From assembly GCA_963848675.1 (NCBI GenBank), contig CAWKEY010000023.1, positions 496,001 through 560,000 of the forward strand: a stretch of DNA of 64,000 nucleotides. Direction: 5' to 3'. The translations under genes were made by a program, and so were the position numbers. This DNA comes from CAWKEY01 sp963848675 (lineage in GTDB: Bacteria > Pseudomonadota > Gammaproteobacteria > Methylococcales > Methylomonadaceae). Numbering within the stretch: the first letter of the stretch is position 1; every line of letters starts with the position of its first letter. Shown piece by piece: positions 35,745 through 45,000 of the stretch. Under the pieces are notes generated by a model. That model ran no database searches, had not been told where the DNA came from, and worked only from the letters and a program-made list of their open reading frames with translations.

Positions 35745-36374
35745 ATGACTGCATCCATTAAAGAGATTATGAACACCTCACCCGTGGTGCCGGTGATGGT
35801 AATTAACAAACTTGAGCATGCCGTACCCCTGGCCCTGGCCCTGGTCGAAGGCGGCCTGAAAGTGCTGGAAATTACCTTGCGCACACCCGTTGCGATAGAC
35901 GCCATCAAAAGAATTAAAGCCGAAGTGCCAGGCGCGATTGTGGGTGCCGGCACAGTCATTAACCTGGCAACCTTAAAGCTGGCCATCGATGCCGGTGCTG
36001 AATTTCTGGTCAGCCCCGGCGTTACCGAAAGCCTGATAGATGCTGCCTTAAAAACCGGCGTGCCCATTTTGCCTGGCGTGATCAGTCCAAGTGAAGTCAT
36101 GCGTTTGCTGGAAAAAGGCGTCACCGAAATGAAGTTTTTCCCCGCTGAAGCAGCGGGCGGCATCCCGATGCTTAAATCTATTGGGGGACCGCTGCCGCAG
36201 GCCACCTTCTGCCCTACGGGCGGTATCAGCCCCAATAATGCCAAAGACTATCTGGCATTACCCAATGTGGCCTGTGTCGGCGGCTCCTGGATGGCGCCTG
36301 CAGACCTCGTGGATGCAGAAGACTGGGCCGAAATCACACGCAGAGCGGCCGAAGCGGCCAGTCTCAATAAATAA
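35745..36374 (+). CDS. eda: KDPG aldolase (2-dehydro-3-deoxyphosphogluconate aldolase)
   Basis: Splits KDPG to pyruvate and glyceraldehyde-3-phosphate. A 209-residue TIM barrel. The catalytic Glu is in LEITLRTPVAIDAI, the Schiff-base Lys in EMKFFPAEAAGG, and the phosphate-binding loop in CPTGGISPNN. It completes the zwf-edd-eda set, 66 bases after edd. Confidence 0.96.
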   Translation: MTASIKEIMNTSPVVPVMVINKLEHAVPLALALVEGGLKVLEITLRTPVAIDAIKRIKAEVPGAIVGAGTVINLATLKLAIDAGAEFLVSPGVTESLIDAALKTGVPILPGVISPSEVMRLLEKGVTEMKFFPAEAAGGIPMLKSIGGPLPQATFCPTGGISPNNAKDYLALPNVACVGGSWMAPADLVDAEDWAEITRRAAEAASLNK

Positions 36375-36637
36375 GCAGACTCGTCTGATAAGCCCATCAA
36401 CTTGGTTATTTTTTACTTGCCTTGCAGATAAGCGATGAGACTTCTGCTAGTAGCAGCTAATAAGCCTGAAACTTCAACAAACCTGTCTACTGGCTATGGG
36501 CAATAATCCGGGTTAAGCGCGTCATTGATTTTCTTAACCTGATTGCAATATGGCTTTACCGGGAATTTGTCTTAGTTTGACGATAGTGCTTTGCCATATT
36601 ACCCGCAGCCGAAACCTTTAAAACAGAGATCAATTCC

Positions 36638-37936
36638 ATGACTAAAGAGCGTAGTATTATTCTAAACGATGGAGAAACAGAGCTTTCCTATAGCTTACCC
36701 GTTTTATCCGGAACTATAGGCCCCGACGTGATAGATGTCCATTCCCTGTACAAACAGACAGGCATGTTTACCTATGACCCCGGCTTTACTTCCACAGCGA
36801 GTTGTAGCTCAACGATCACTTATATCGATGGTGAGGAAGGCATTTTGCTCTACCGCGGCTATCCTATCGAGCAATTGGCAGAACAATGCAGTTATCTGGA
36901 AGTCTGCTATCTGCTGTTGAGATCCGAATTGCCAACCAACGAGGAATTGGCACAATTCGAGAATAAAATTACCCGCCACACCATGGTGCATGAGCAGCTC
37001 ATCAATTTTTTCAAAGGCTTTCGACGGGATGCGCATCCCATGGCGCTTATGGTGGGTATAGTCGGCGCACTCTCTGCATTTTACCATGATGCACTGGACA
37101 TCACTTCCAAAAAGGATCGCGATCTGTGTGCCGTCCGTTTGATTGCCAAAGTGCCCACTATCGTGGCCATGTGCCACAAATACAGTACCGGCTTACCGTT
37201 CATGTATCCGAATAACTCCTTGAGTTATGTCGAAAATTTTATGCACATGCTCCTGGGCAATCCCTGCGAAGAGTACAAGCCTAATCCGATATTAGTCAGG
37301 GCGCTGGACAGAATTCTCATTCTTCATGCCGATCATGAACAAAACGCATCAACTTCAACCGTGCGTCTGGCCGGTTCCAGCGGCGCCAACCCTTACGCCT
37401 GCGTTACCTCCGGCATTGCCTGTTTATGGGGCGCAGCCCATGGCGGCGCCAATGAAGCGGTCTTAGATATGCTCGAAAAGATGGGCGATGTTTCGAATAT
37501 CGAAACCTATATCAAGAGAGCCAAGGATAAAAATGATCCGTTCAGACTAATGGGTTTCGGTCATCGCGTTTACAAGCATTATGATCCGCGCGCCAAACTG
37601 ATGCGGGAGACCTGTCATGAGGTGCTGACTGAGCTCGGTTTGCATGATGACAAACTGTTTGCCCTAGCGCTGGAACTGGAGCGCATTGCCCTGGAAGATG
37701 ACTACTTCGTTGAGAAAAAGCTGTATCCCAATGTCGACTTTTATTCGGGTATCGTGTTGCGCGCATTGGGCATACCGAGCAACATGTTCACGGCCATTTT
37801 TGCAATGGGCCGCAGTATAGGCTGGATTGCCAATTGGGATGAAATGATCTCTGATCCTGAACAAAAAATCGGCCGACCAAGACAGCTGTATACCGGCAAA
37901 CCACGACGCGACGTGCCCGCCAAGTCCGCACGCTAA
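36638..37936 (+). CDS. gltA: Citrate synthase (type II)
   Basis: Condenses oxaloacetate with acetyl-CoA to citrate. 432 residues with the large-type signature HADHEQNASTSTVR, the second catalytic His in GFGHRVYKHYDPRA and the Asp in NVDFYSGIVLRALG. Close in plan to the hexameric proteobacterial enzyme. It follows eda by 263 bases, and a palindromic repeat follows its stop by 29 bases. Confidence 0.96.
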   Translation: MTKERSIILNDGETELSYSLPVLSGTIGPDVIDVHSLYKQTGMFTYDPGFTSTASCSSTITYIDGEEGILLYRGYPIEQLAEQCSYLEVCYLLLRSELPTNEELAQFENKITRHTMVHEQLINFFKGFRRDAHPMALMVGIVGALSAFYHDALDITSKKDRDLCAVRLIAKVPTIVAMCHKYSTGLPFMYPNNSLSYVENFMHMLLGNPCEEYKPNPILVRALDRILILHADHEQNASTSTVRLAGSSGANPYACVTSGIACLWGAAHGGANEAVLDMLEKMGDVSNIETYIKRAKDKNDPFRLMGFGHRVYKHYDPRAKLMRETCHEVLTELGLHDDKLFALALELERIALEDDYFVEKKLYPNVDFYSGIVLRALGIPSNMFTAIFAMGRSIGWIANWDEMISDPEQKIGRPRQLYTGKPRRDVPAKSAR

Positions 37937-37965
37937 GAAATGCGCACAAAATAAGTTGAACAAGT

Positions 37966-38010
37966 GTAGGTGTGAATTTATTCTCACAGTGCGGATAAAT
38001 CCGCACCTAC
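37966..38010. repeat. 45-bp palindromic intergenic repeat
   Basis: Imperfect inverted repeat with outer arms GTAGGTG and CACCTAC, and inner halves around AATTTATTC and GATAAATCC. It forms a long stem-loop after gltA with no T-run. The pattern resembles REP-like palindromes dispersed in related genomes (recalled, not searched), and it may also stabilise or end the gltA transcript. Confidence 0.55.
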
Positions 38011-38261
38011 GCAAAAATTGTTGCTCAGAGTTGCGCAAGTTATTTGATACGCGTTCCTAAGGGCTATTCAAACTCTGCTTCTGTATTGCATAGGCGCGCC
38101 AGTCGCCTGTGCAGAAGCAAGCCCAGTTTAATCTGGCAAACTCACATCAGCCAACATGAACCTGTTGTTTTCTTGCTACTGATGTTGTGTTTTTTTATCG
38201 CCCCTCTATACTACCGCACTCATTGTAAGCTTTATGGTTCTATCCTTTAAGGAAATCCGCT

Positions 38262-39557
38262 ATGTTTTCATCTCCGCAAATAGTCCGCCGAAGCCCGTAT
38301 ATAAATTTGACGGCATTATCCACGCTTATGCTTGCCCTGTCTGTGGGCCCTACAAGTGCCTCGGCCAGCATCGATGAAAGCATCGAAAACGCGTTAAAAT
38401 TCGGCCAGTCCGATGCCAGATACGGTCAGGTCAAGTTTGATTTGCGCTATCGCTATGAAAACCATGACAGCAAAAATCCCAATAAAGCAGTAGGCAACGC
38501 CTCAACCATCCGCTTGCGCCTGGGTTATTTAACGCCGGTCTTCCACGGTTTTCAACTGTACTCGGAATACGAAGGCAATCAGGATATTGTCGCCAATGAC
38601 TATAACAGCCTAAGAAATGGCAAAACCGGTTATGAAACCATCGCCGATCCGCAACAACACGAATTAAATCAATTCTGGATTAGTTACACCGGATTTGCCG
38701 ATACCGCCGTTAAAGTAGGCCGCCAACATATCGCTCTTGACAATCACCGTTTTATCGGCGACGTCGACTGGCGCCAATTGCAGCAAACCTTTGATGCGGC
38801 AACCGTGACCAACCAATCACTGCCTAATACCACGATTCAGGCGGGTTACCTGATCAGCTCCAGAGACATCGTCTCCACTAAAAATTCCATGGACAGCCAA
38901 TTCGTCAATTTGGCGTATGACATTAGCAATATCGGTAAATTGACTGCCTATACCTACCTGCTGGGTTTTGCCAACACGCTTGATTTCAACGGCAACCCGA
39001 ATAGACTGAAATCCAGTCAAACTTACGGAGCCCGTTTTGATGGCGGCGGCAAAGTCAATGACGACGTCGCCACCCTGTTTACCGCTGAGTATGCCTACCA
39101 GCAGGATTTTAGAAACAACCCCAATGAATACGAAGCTGATTATTATCATTTAATGGGCGGAGTGACGGCCTACAAGGTAACCGGCAAAGCCGGCATTGAA
39201 CAACTGGGCGGCAAAGGCACTGGCAAAGCTTTTCAAACGCCGTTAGCAACCCTGCATGCTTTTAACGGCTGGTCGGATCAGTTTTTGACCACACCAGGAA
39301 ACGGTCTGCGTGACGTGTATGGCTCATTGGGTACTCAAATCGCGGGCGTAAAACTCGAAGGTATTTACCACAATTTTGATGATGACACCGGCAACATTAA
39401 CTACGGTGACGAATGGGATTTCATTGTTATAAAAAAATTCGGCAAACATTACAGCCTGCTGGGGAAATATGCCTATTATAATGCCGATGGCAGTGCCCCA
39501 AAGGCTCAATCTTTTGACAGCCATAACTTTTGGCTGCAAGCCGGCGTAAGTTACTAA
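38262..39557 (+). CDS. Outer-membrane beta-barrel, alginate-export-type porin
   Basis: A 431-residue exported protein. A signal peptide at about 1-36 ends SASA-SID. The remainder alternates amphipathic strands (KFDLRYRYENHD, GFQLYSEYEGNQ, KLTAYTYLLGFAN) and ends in VSY, as barrels do. The overall plan resembles the alginate export porin family. Substrate unknown. The AAGGA ribosome site is 8 bases upstream. It lies before the cytochrome cd1 cluster on the same strand, with a 160-base gap. Confidence 0.75.
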   Translation: MFSSPQIVRRSPYINLTALSTLMLALSVGPTSASASIDESIENALKFGQSDARYGQVKFDLRYRYENHDSKNPNKAVGNASTIRLRLGYLTPVFHGFQLYSEYEGNQDIVANDYNSLRNGKTGYETIADPQQHELNQFWISYTGFADTAVKVGRQHIALDNHRFIGDVDWRQLQQTFDAATVTNQSLPNTTIQAGYLISSRDIVSTKNSMDSQFVNLAYDISNIGKLTAYTYLLGFANTLDFNGNPNRLKSSQTYGARFDGGGKVNDDVATLFTAEYAYQQDFRNNPNEYEADYYHLMGGVTAYKVTGKAGIEQLGGKGTGKAFQTPLATLHAFNGWSDQFLTTPGNGLRDVYGSLGTQIAGVKLEGIYHNFDDDTGNINYGDEWDFIVIKKFGKHYSLLGKYAYYNADGSAPKAQSFDSHNFWLQAGVSY

Positions 39558-39716
39558 GCAGCCACACATTTTAAGGGCGAATTTATCCGTTTTTTTATCG
39601 GCTGCGGCCATGATTTTGGATTTCCACCGTTAGTAATAACAATTACACATAATCAAACTTGAGCTTTAGTGCCTAATTAGATAATATTGATTCAATACTA
39701 CTTGGAGAGCCTGAAC

Positions 39717-41321
39717 ATGAAAACAACAAAAAAGCTGCTATCGCAATCCGTCGTTGCCGGACTAACCGCGGTTCTGTTGCCCTTGGGCGCACAGGCCGCA
39801 TCCGATGACAAAGCCAAAATGCATGAACTGTATAAAAACAACTGCGCCAGTTGTCACGGCTCTGATCATGGCGGCTATCTGGCGCCGGCACTCAATTCCG
39901 AGACGCTCAAGGGCCGCAGTCCTACGGCTATGCGCACTATTGTCATGGCCGGCAGTTTTGACACACTGATGCCTCCGTTTTATGGCCGCTTATCCGATGA
40001 CGATATTCGCGGCCTGGTCAATCACCTGCAAAGCACCCCAAAACTGGACAATCCGGCCTGGACCATTGATGACATCAAAGCCTCATTAAAAGTCTATGTC
40101 AAAGACGAAAGCACGCTGCCGGCAAAACCGGCTTACGAAATCGACAGCATGGATAACGTCATCGGCGTGGCGGCGCGCGGCAAATACGGACGCGGCGCCG
40201 GTTCAAAAGCGGTGTTCATCAATAGTGTCACGCATAAACAAATCGGCGAAGTGCCTACAGGTACCGCCGCACACATTATTGACTATAACCCCGCCAACCC
40301 GCGCTGGGCTTACGTAAAAACCGATACCGCGGAAATTTTTAAAGTTGATCTGTATTCCATGCAGGCCGTACGCAGCGTGAAAACCGGCTACAACGGTCCG
40401 GGCATGGGCGTTTCGCGCGACGGCAAATACATCATGGCGGGCTCTTTCGTGCCTCACAACGCCGTCATTCTGGATGCCGATACCCTGGAGCCTCTGAAAA
40501 CCTTTGAACTCGAAGGCATTGATCCTGATGGCAAAATGGTGACTTCGGATTCCGGCATGATCATCGGCACACCCTTTGCTGATATTTTTGCGATCGCGCT
40601 GGAAAATGCCGGCCAAGTCTGGGTAGTGGATTTAAAAGAAGGCTTTCCGGTGACCAAAATTACCGACGTCGGCCACCATTTGCATGATGCGTTCCTGACT
40701 CACGGCGGTCAAAAATTGATGATTGCCTCTTATGACGACAGCATCGTCGCCGCGATTGACCTGAAAGACCGCAAAATCATCAAAAAACTGGAAGCCGGTT
40801 GCGTACCTCATGTCGGCGGCGGCGCAGCGGTTGAAGTCGATGGCCGCACCTTGGGTTTTGGCACCAATTTTGGCGACTGCGAAAAAACCGTGGTCAGCGT
40901 TTGGGATCTGGACACCATGGAAGTCGTTAAACAAATCCCCGTCTCGGGTGGTACCGAGTCTCCTGCCGCGCATGCCAATGCGCCTTATGTGGCCGTGGAC
41001 ATTATTTCCAAAGACAAACGCGCACGCACCATTCAGTTAATCGACAAGAAAACCCTGGAAGTGGTTAAAACCCTCGATGTTGGCGGTCATGCCTATTTCC
41101 CTGAATACAGCGCCGATGGCAAATTCCTGTACGTCAGCGCCGGTTACAGCGGTGATGAAGTCGTGGTTTATGATTCAACTTCATTGCAAAAAGTGGCCAC
41201 GATTGGCATGGAAAGCCCTGCCGGTATTTTCTCTCACGGCCGTGTTAAATACATGACCCGCGGACTGTCACCCGATGACTTGTTAAAGCGCGATAGCGAA
41301 ATGAAGGGGGCTGCAAAATGA
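39717..41321 (+). CDS. Cytochrome cd1-type protein (NirS/NirN family)
   Basis: Periplasmic protein with an N-terminal c-type heme domain and a heme d1 eight-bladed propeller. The start at 39717 (MKTTKKLLSQSV, GGAGA upstream) gives 534 residues with a signal peptide cut near AQA-ASD. The heme c site is Cys43-Cys46-His47 (CASCH). Counterparts of the d1 ligands are visible: proximal His186 (TGTAAHII) and the distal pair His323 (HHLHDAF) and His365 (CVPHVGGGA), the positions used by NirS for nitrite. The N-terminal domain looks closer to NirN/NirC types. First place in a nirS-M-C-F-D-L-G-H order argues for a nitrite reductase; sequence divergence leaves NirN possible. It overlaps the next gene by four bases. 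Confidence 0.8.
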   Translation: MKTTKKLLSQSVVAGLTAVLLPLGAQAASDDKAKMHELYKNNCASCHGSDHGGYLAPALNSETLKGRSPTAMRTIVMAGSFDTLMPPFYGRLSDDDIRGLVNHLQSTPKLDNPAWTIDDIKASLKVYVKDESTLPAKPAYEIDSMDNVIGVAARGKYGRGAGSKAVFINSVTHKQIGEVPTGTAAHIIDYNPANPRWAYVKTDTAEIFKVDLYSMQAVRSVKTGYNGPGMGVSRDGKYIMAGSFVPHNAVILDADTLEPLKTFELEGIDPDGKMVTSDSGMIIGTPFADIFAIALENAGQVWVVDLKEGFPVTKITDVGHHLHDAFLTHGGQKLMIASYDDSIVAAIDLKDRKIIKKLEAGCVPHVGGGAAVEVDGRTLGFGTNFGDCEKTVVSVWDLDTMEVVKQIPVSGGTESPAAHANAPYVAVDIISKDKRARTIQLIDKKTLEVVKTLDVGGHAYFPEYSADGKFLYVSAGYSGDEVVVYDSTSLQKVATIGMESPAGIFSHGRVKYMTRGLSPDDLLKRDSEMKGAAK

Positions 41322-41617
41322 GAGCGTTCGTTTTATTGATCACGCTGTTTTCTGTCTCCAGTGTTGAAGCAACCAGCATCTATGCCGGCCAATCCACTGC
41401 TCAGGCGGTTTGCTCGCAATGTCATGGTATTAAAATGCCCTCCGCCGGCGCGCCTTTTCCACCGCTGGCAGGGCGTGATGCAGAATATCTGCAATCGGCA
41501 ATCAAGCAATACCGCGACAAAACACGCAAATCGGACATTATGAATAATATCGCCGGCTCGTTAAGCGATCAGGATATCGCCAATGTGGCCGCCTATTATT
41601 CCCGCTTGAAACCGTGA
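41318..41617 (+). CDS. Periplasmic cytochrome c, c553/c4-like (nirM position)
   Basis: A 99-residue single-heme protein with a signal peptide (to about 19), a CSQCH heme site at 32-36, and LAGRDAEYLQSAIKQYRDKTRKSD, typical of class I c553/c4 cytochromes. An axial Met is likely in SDIMNNI. The start overlaps the cd1 gene stop (ATGA). Placed where nirM stands in Pseudomonas, it is probably the electron donor for the cd1 protein. Confidence 0.85.
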   Translation: MRAFVLLITLFSVSSVEATSIYAGQSTAQAVCSQCHGIKMPSAGAPFPPLAGRDAEYLQSAIKQYRDKTRKSDIMNNIAGSLSDQDIANVAAYYSRLKP

Positions 41618-41919
41618 AAAAATGGCTGTTGTTAGCGCTGTTCGCCGGCTCCGGTTTTGCCGGAGAACCGGCTCCAGAACGGCAAAGCGCGCTCCGTAAT
41701 ATGCTCAAGCATGATTGCGGCGCGTGCCATGGTTTAAGCCTAAAAGGTGGCATGGGCCCATCCTTGTTGCCCAAAGCCCTGACCGGAAAATCCGATGATT
41801 TTCTGGTCGATACCATTCTTAACGGCCGCAAAGGCACAGCTATGCCGCCGTGGAAAACGTTTATAAGTCGTGATGAGGCATTGTGGTTGTTAGGCAACTT
41901 ACGCAAGGGTAAGCGTTAA
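41614..41919 (+). CDS. nirC: Periplasmic cytochrome c, NirC-like
   Basis: A 101-residue protein with a GTG start overlapping the previous stop codon by three bases, a signal peptide (MKKWLLLALFAGSGFAGE), and the heme site CGACHGLSLKGGMGPSLLP, very like NirC. The axial Met is in TAMPPW. In other bacteria NirC donates electrons to NirS or helps d1 heme maturation. It sits in the nirC position, but nirF is pushed 1.45 kb away by three inserted genes. Confidence 0.8.
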   Translation: MKKWLLLALFAGSGFAGEPAPERQSALRNMLKHDCGACHGLSLKGGMGPSLLPKALTGKSDDFLVDTILNGRKGTAMPPWKTFISRDEALWLLGNLRKGKR

Positions 41920-41983
41920 AATCGATTTTATATCGCTCCCAACTTTGGACCAAATAACTAAATCAATGTAAGGATTTCTTTAA

Positions 41984-42790
41984 ATGACCCCGTCATCAAT
42001 CGTTACCCAAATGCTTAGCCAGATAATAAGCGTTTACTGGTGGGTGATCCCCCTGCTTTTTCTGATTGCTTTCCTTAAATCGCCTTTTATGAAAGGTGTA
42101 TTTGGCGAGTTTGTGGTTAATCTAGCAGCTAAGTTCTTTTTGGATAAACGCATCTATTCGCTGTTTAAGAATGTGACTCTGCCAACAGAAGATGGCACCA
42201 CCCAGATAGACCATGTCATAGTGTCACGGTATGGTGTTTTCGTGATCGAGACTAAGAACATGAAAGGCTGGATATTCGGCAGCCCCCAACAAAAAACGTG
42301 GACCCAGAAGATTTACCGGCACACGACCAAATTCCAGAATCCGCTGCATCAAAATTACAAACATACCCAAACATTGCAGGCAGCTTTAGGGCTTGATCCT
42401 GACACAGTATTTTCTGTTGTCGTCTTTGTCGGCGACAGCACCTTTAAAACAGCCATGCCGGATAATGTTGTTTATGCTGGCGGTTATATCCGATTTATCA
42501 AAAGTAAAATGCAACCCATCTTGAGCGATACTGAGGTTCTGGCTATTTGTACAAGGATTCAAACGGGTCGATTAAAGCCATCGATTAGAACCCACATTGA
42601 CCATGTTAAGCACGTTAAGGCAATCGTCGAGGAAAAGCAGCGTCCAGTTGAAAATAAAGATGATAATTCATGCCCAAAATGCGGCAAGCCAATGATCTTA
42701 AGAACTGCACGGAGTGGTAATAATCAAGGGAAGCAATTTTTTGGGTGTTCTGATTATCCGAAATGCAGAATGGTTAGGCAAATAGCATAG
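41984..42790 (+). CDS. NERD domain protein with topoisomerase-type zinc finger
   Basis: A 268-residue protein. One or two N-terminal membrane segments (about 14-32) are followed by a NERD nuclease-related domain with FGEFVVNLAAKFFLD, the acid-bearing TQIDHVIVSRYGVFVIETKNMKGW (read as two parts) and GSPQQKTW. At the C-terminus a four-Cys finger (SCPKCGKPM and FGCSDYPKCR) resembles topoisomerase I fingers. It interrupts the heme d1 cluster. Its role is unknown; such genes are often in defence or mobile settings. Confidence 0.82.
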   Translation: MTPSSIVTQMLSQIISVYWWVIPLLFLIAFLKSPFMKGVFGEFVVNLAAKFFLDKRIYSLFKNVTLPTEDGTTQIDHVIVSRYGVFVIETKNMKGWIFGSPQQKTWTQKIYRHTTKFQNPLHQNYKHTQTLQAALGLDPDTVFSVVVFVGDSTFKTAMPDNVVYAGGYIRFIKSKMQPILSDTEVLAICTRIQTGRLKPSIRTHIDHVKHVKAIVEEKQRPVENKDDNSCPKCGKPMILRTARSGNNQGKQFFGCSDYPKCRMVRQIA

Positions 42791-42858
42791 GCTGTAATAA
42801 AAACGCATTCTCCAACACCATACCAAAGTAATTGCTAGCTTTATCCAGGATAATTTTT

Positions 42859-43113
42859 ATGCAAAGCATTTTTTTTAAAGAAGCCCAACAGAATTTTGAC
42901 CAGCTTTGCCAAAAAGCCTGTCAAGATCATGAGCCCTGCATCGTAAACCGTGAGGACAATAACCATGTGGTTATTTTGTCATTAGAGGACTTTAACGCAT
43001 GGCAAGAAACGCATTATTTATTATCGAATCCCGCCAATGCCGAAAGACTTCTGCGCTCACTGGACAAGGCGCGTAGCGGTCAACTGATGCAAAAGGAATT
43101 GATTGAGGAATGA
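42859..43113 (+). CDS. yefM: Antitoxin of the YefM/Phd family
   Basis: An 84-residue protein starting MQSIFFKEAQQNFDQLCQKA, the YefM-type N-terminal DNA-binding fold, with LEDFNAWQETHYLLSNPANA as the typical family core and a flexible C-terminus that would wrap the toxin. An AGGAT site precedes the ATG at 42859. The stop overlaps the toxin start (ATGA at 43110-43113). It should autoregulate the pair. Confidence 0.88.
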   Translation: MQSIFFKEAQQNFDQLCQKACQDHEPCIVNREDNNHVVILSLEDFNAWQETHYLLSNPANAERLLRSLDKARSGQLMQKELIEE

Positions 43114-43364
43114 ATATCCTGTTTACGGACGACGCTTGGGAAGATTATCTGTATTGGCAACAAACCGATAAACAAACACTCAGAAAAATTAATCAGCTGC
43201 TAAAAGAGATACAACGTACGCCATTTACAGGGATTGGAAAGCCCGAGCCATTGAAGCATCAACTGCAAGGGTGTTGGTCGAGGCGCATTGATAGCGAACA
43301 TCGTCTGGTTTATGAAATCACCGATAACACGCTTAAAGTTATCGGTTGCCGTTTTCATTATTAA
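43110..43364 (+). CDS. yoeB: Toxin YoeB (ribosome-dependent mRNA endonuclease)
   Basis: An 84-residue RelE-superfamily toxin, the same length as E. coli YoeB. The catalytic residues fall at the same numbers: Glu46 (GKPEPLKH), Arg65 (SEHRLVYEI), His83 and the terminal Tyr84 (GCRFHY). It cuts mRNA at the ribosomal A site. Coupled to the antitoxin upstream, it ends 9 bases before nirF, so all three inserted genes are probably co-transcribed with the nir genes. Confidence 0.93.
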   Translation: MNILFTDDAWEDYLYWQQTDKQTLRKINQLLKEIQRTPFTGIGKPEPLKHQLQGCWSRRIDSEHRLVYEITDNTLKVIGCRFHY

Positions 43365-43373
43365 CACGTTCTT

Positions 43374-44537
43374 ATGAAAAAAATATTACCCCTCCTTGGC
43401 TTCCTATTATCCTTCAACGCACTGGCCGAGCCGCGCGCCACCGGCGATTTGGGCATTGTCATCGAGCGCGAAGACGGCAACGCGCTGATCATCAACACCA
43501 GCACGCACACACAACTGGCCAAAATTGAACAGTTGGGTGATTTATCGCATGCTTCCGTGGTGTTCTCGCGCGATCAGCGTTACGCCTATGTGTTTGGCCG
43601 CGACGGCGGCTTGACTAAAATCGATATGCTGAATGACGCGATCGCCAAGCGCATCATCCAGGCCGGCAACAGCATCGGCGGCGCCATTTCACAGGATGGA
43701 CGTCTGATTGCCGTATCCAACTATACGCCGGGCGGCGTTAAGGTGTTTTCTGCCGACACCCTGGAGCTGGTTGCCGACATTCCTGCCGAATATGACGCTG
43801 GCAAACTCTCCAAAGTGGTCGGTCTGGTTGACGCGCCTGGACAGCGCTTTGTCTTCAGCTTGTTTGATGCCGGTGAAATCTGGCTGCTGGATGTCAAAAA
43901 CCCTCAACAACCGGCCATCCAGAAATTCAAAAATATCGGCAAGCAGCCTTACGATGCCCTGATCTCGCCCGATGGCCGCTATTACATTGCCGGTTTATTT
44001 GGCGAACCGGGGCTGGCCCTGCTCGATCTATGGAGTCCTGAAGCTGGTGTCAAACGGATTTTGCCGGACTATGGCAAAAATGATGACAAGCTGCCTGTTT
44101 ATAAAATGCCGCATCTTGAAGGCTGGGCGGTTGCCGGCGATTACGTGTTTATTCCGGCGATTGGCCGTCACGAAGTGCTAGTCGTAAATAAACAAAATTC
44201 GCAATTGGTTAAAGCCATCCCGGTGGCCGGCCAGCCGGTTTTTGTCATGGCCCGGCCGGATGGCAGGCAAATTTGGGTCAATTTTGCCTTCCCTGACAAT
44301 CATCTGTTACAAGTCATTGATACCAAAGACCTGAGCTTATTGAAAACCCTCACGCCCGGCAAAGCCCTGCTGCATATGGAATTTACGCCGCGCGGCGAAC
44401 AAGTCTGGATTGCGGCCAGGGATGACAACCAGGTGCTTGTTTATGATACCGAAACCTTGCAGGAAATCGCCCGCCTGCCGGCGCATACTCCCAACGGGAT
44501 ATTTTTTAGCGCCCGGGCGCATAAAATCGGATTGTAA
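43374..44537 (+). CDS. nirF: Heme d1 biosynthesis protein NirF
   Basis: A 387-residue propeller protein. The signal peptide is MKKILPLLGFLLSFNALA. Family segments include DLGIVIEREDGNALIINT, FVFGRDGGLTKIDML-like repeats and VYKMPHLEGWAV, with a catalytic-type His in that stretch. NirF is a periplasmic d1 dehydrogenase or late-step protein structurally related to the d1 propeller of NirS. It begins 9 bases after yoeB and precedes nirD by 4. Confidence 0.92.
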   Translation: MKKILPLLGFLLSFNALAEPRATGDLGIVIEREDGNALIINTSTHTQLAKIEQLGDLSHASVVFSRDQRYAYVFGRDGGLTKIDMLNDAIAKRIIQAGNSIGGAISQDGRLIAVSNYTPGGVKVFSADTLELVADIPAEYDAGKLSKVVGLVDAPGQRFVFSLFDAGEIWLLDVKNPQQPAIQKFKNIGKQPYDALISPDGRYYIAGLFGEPGLALLDLWSPEAGVKRILPDYGKNDDKLPVYKMPHLEGWAVAGDYVFIPAIGRHEVLVVNKQNSQLVKAIPVAGQPVFVMARPDGRQIWVNFAFPDNHLLQVIDTKDLSLLKTLTPGKALLHMEFTPRGEQVWIAARDDNQVLVYDTETLQEIARLPAHTPNGIFFSARAHKIGL

Positions 44538-44541
44538 GCCT

Positions 44542-45000
44542 ATGCTGGCACCCCTGCATAAACACCTGCTGAACGACTTTCAGCATGACTTCCCCCTCAC
44601 CGCGCGCCCGTTTCAGGCCATTGCCGACTCGCTGGGCGTTAGCGAAGAGGAAGTATTATCGGCATACAGCGACTTAAACGAGCAGCACTTCATCAGCCGC
44701 ATCGGTCCGGTTATTCCGCCGAATCATATCGGCGTCAGTACCCTGGTAGCCATGGCTGTGCCTGAACACGAATTGCAGGCGGTCGCCGGCAAAATCAGCG
44801 CCTATCCCGAAGTCAATCATAATTATGAGCGCGAGCACCACTTTAACCTTTGGTTTGTTTTGATCGCCTCCGATGACCAGCACTTGCAAGCCGTCATCAA
44901 CGCCATAGAACGGGAAACCACGTACAAAACCATGCAACTGCCCATGCTGGATGATTTTTTTATCGACCTGGGCTTCAAACTGGATCTTCATAATGCTTGA
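44542..45000 (+). CDS. nirD: Siroheme decarboxylase subunit NirD
   Basis: AsnC/Lrp-fold protein of 152 residues that decarboxylates siroheme toward heme d1 with its partners. The segment PEVNHNYEREHHFNLWFVLI is typical of NirD, with the family His residues. The start at 44542 follows nirF by 4 bases. Longer frames upstream overlap nirF. Confidence 0.9.
   Translation: MLAPLHKHLLNDFQHDFPLTARPFQAIADSLGVSEEEVLSAYSDLNEQHFISRIGPVIPPNHIGVSTLVAMAVPEHELQAVAGKISAYPEVNHNYEREHHFNLWFVLIASDDQHLQAVINAIERETTYKTMQLPMLDDFFIDLGFKLDLHNA

Noticed and set aside
39660..39716. Possible FNR/Dnr box before the cd1 gene (ATTGATTCAAT near 39686-39696)
   Set aside because: It is a short palindrome but does not fit TTGAT-N4-ATCAA, so anaerobic control cannot be claimed from it.
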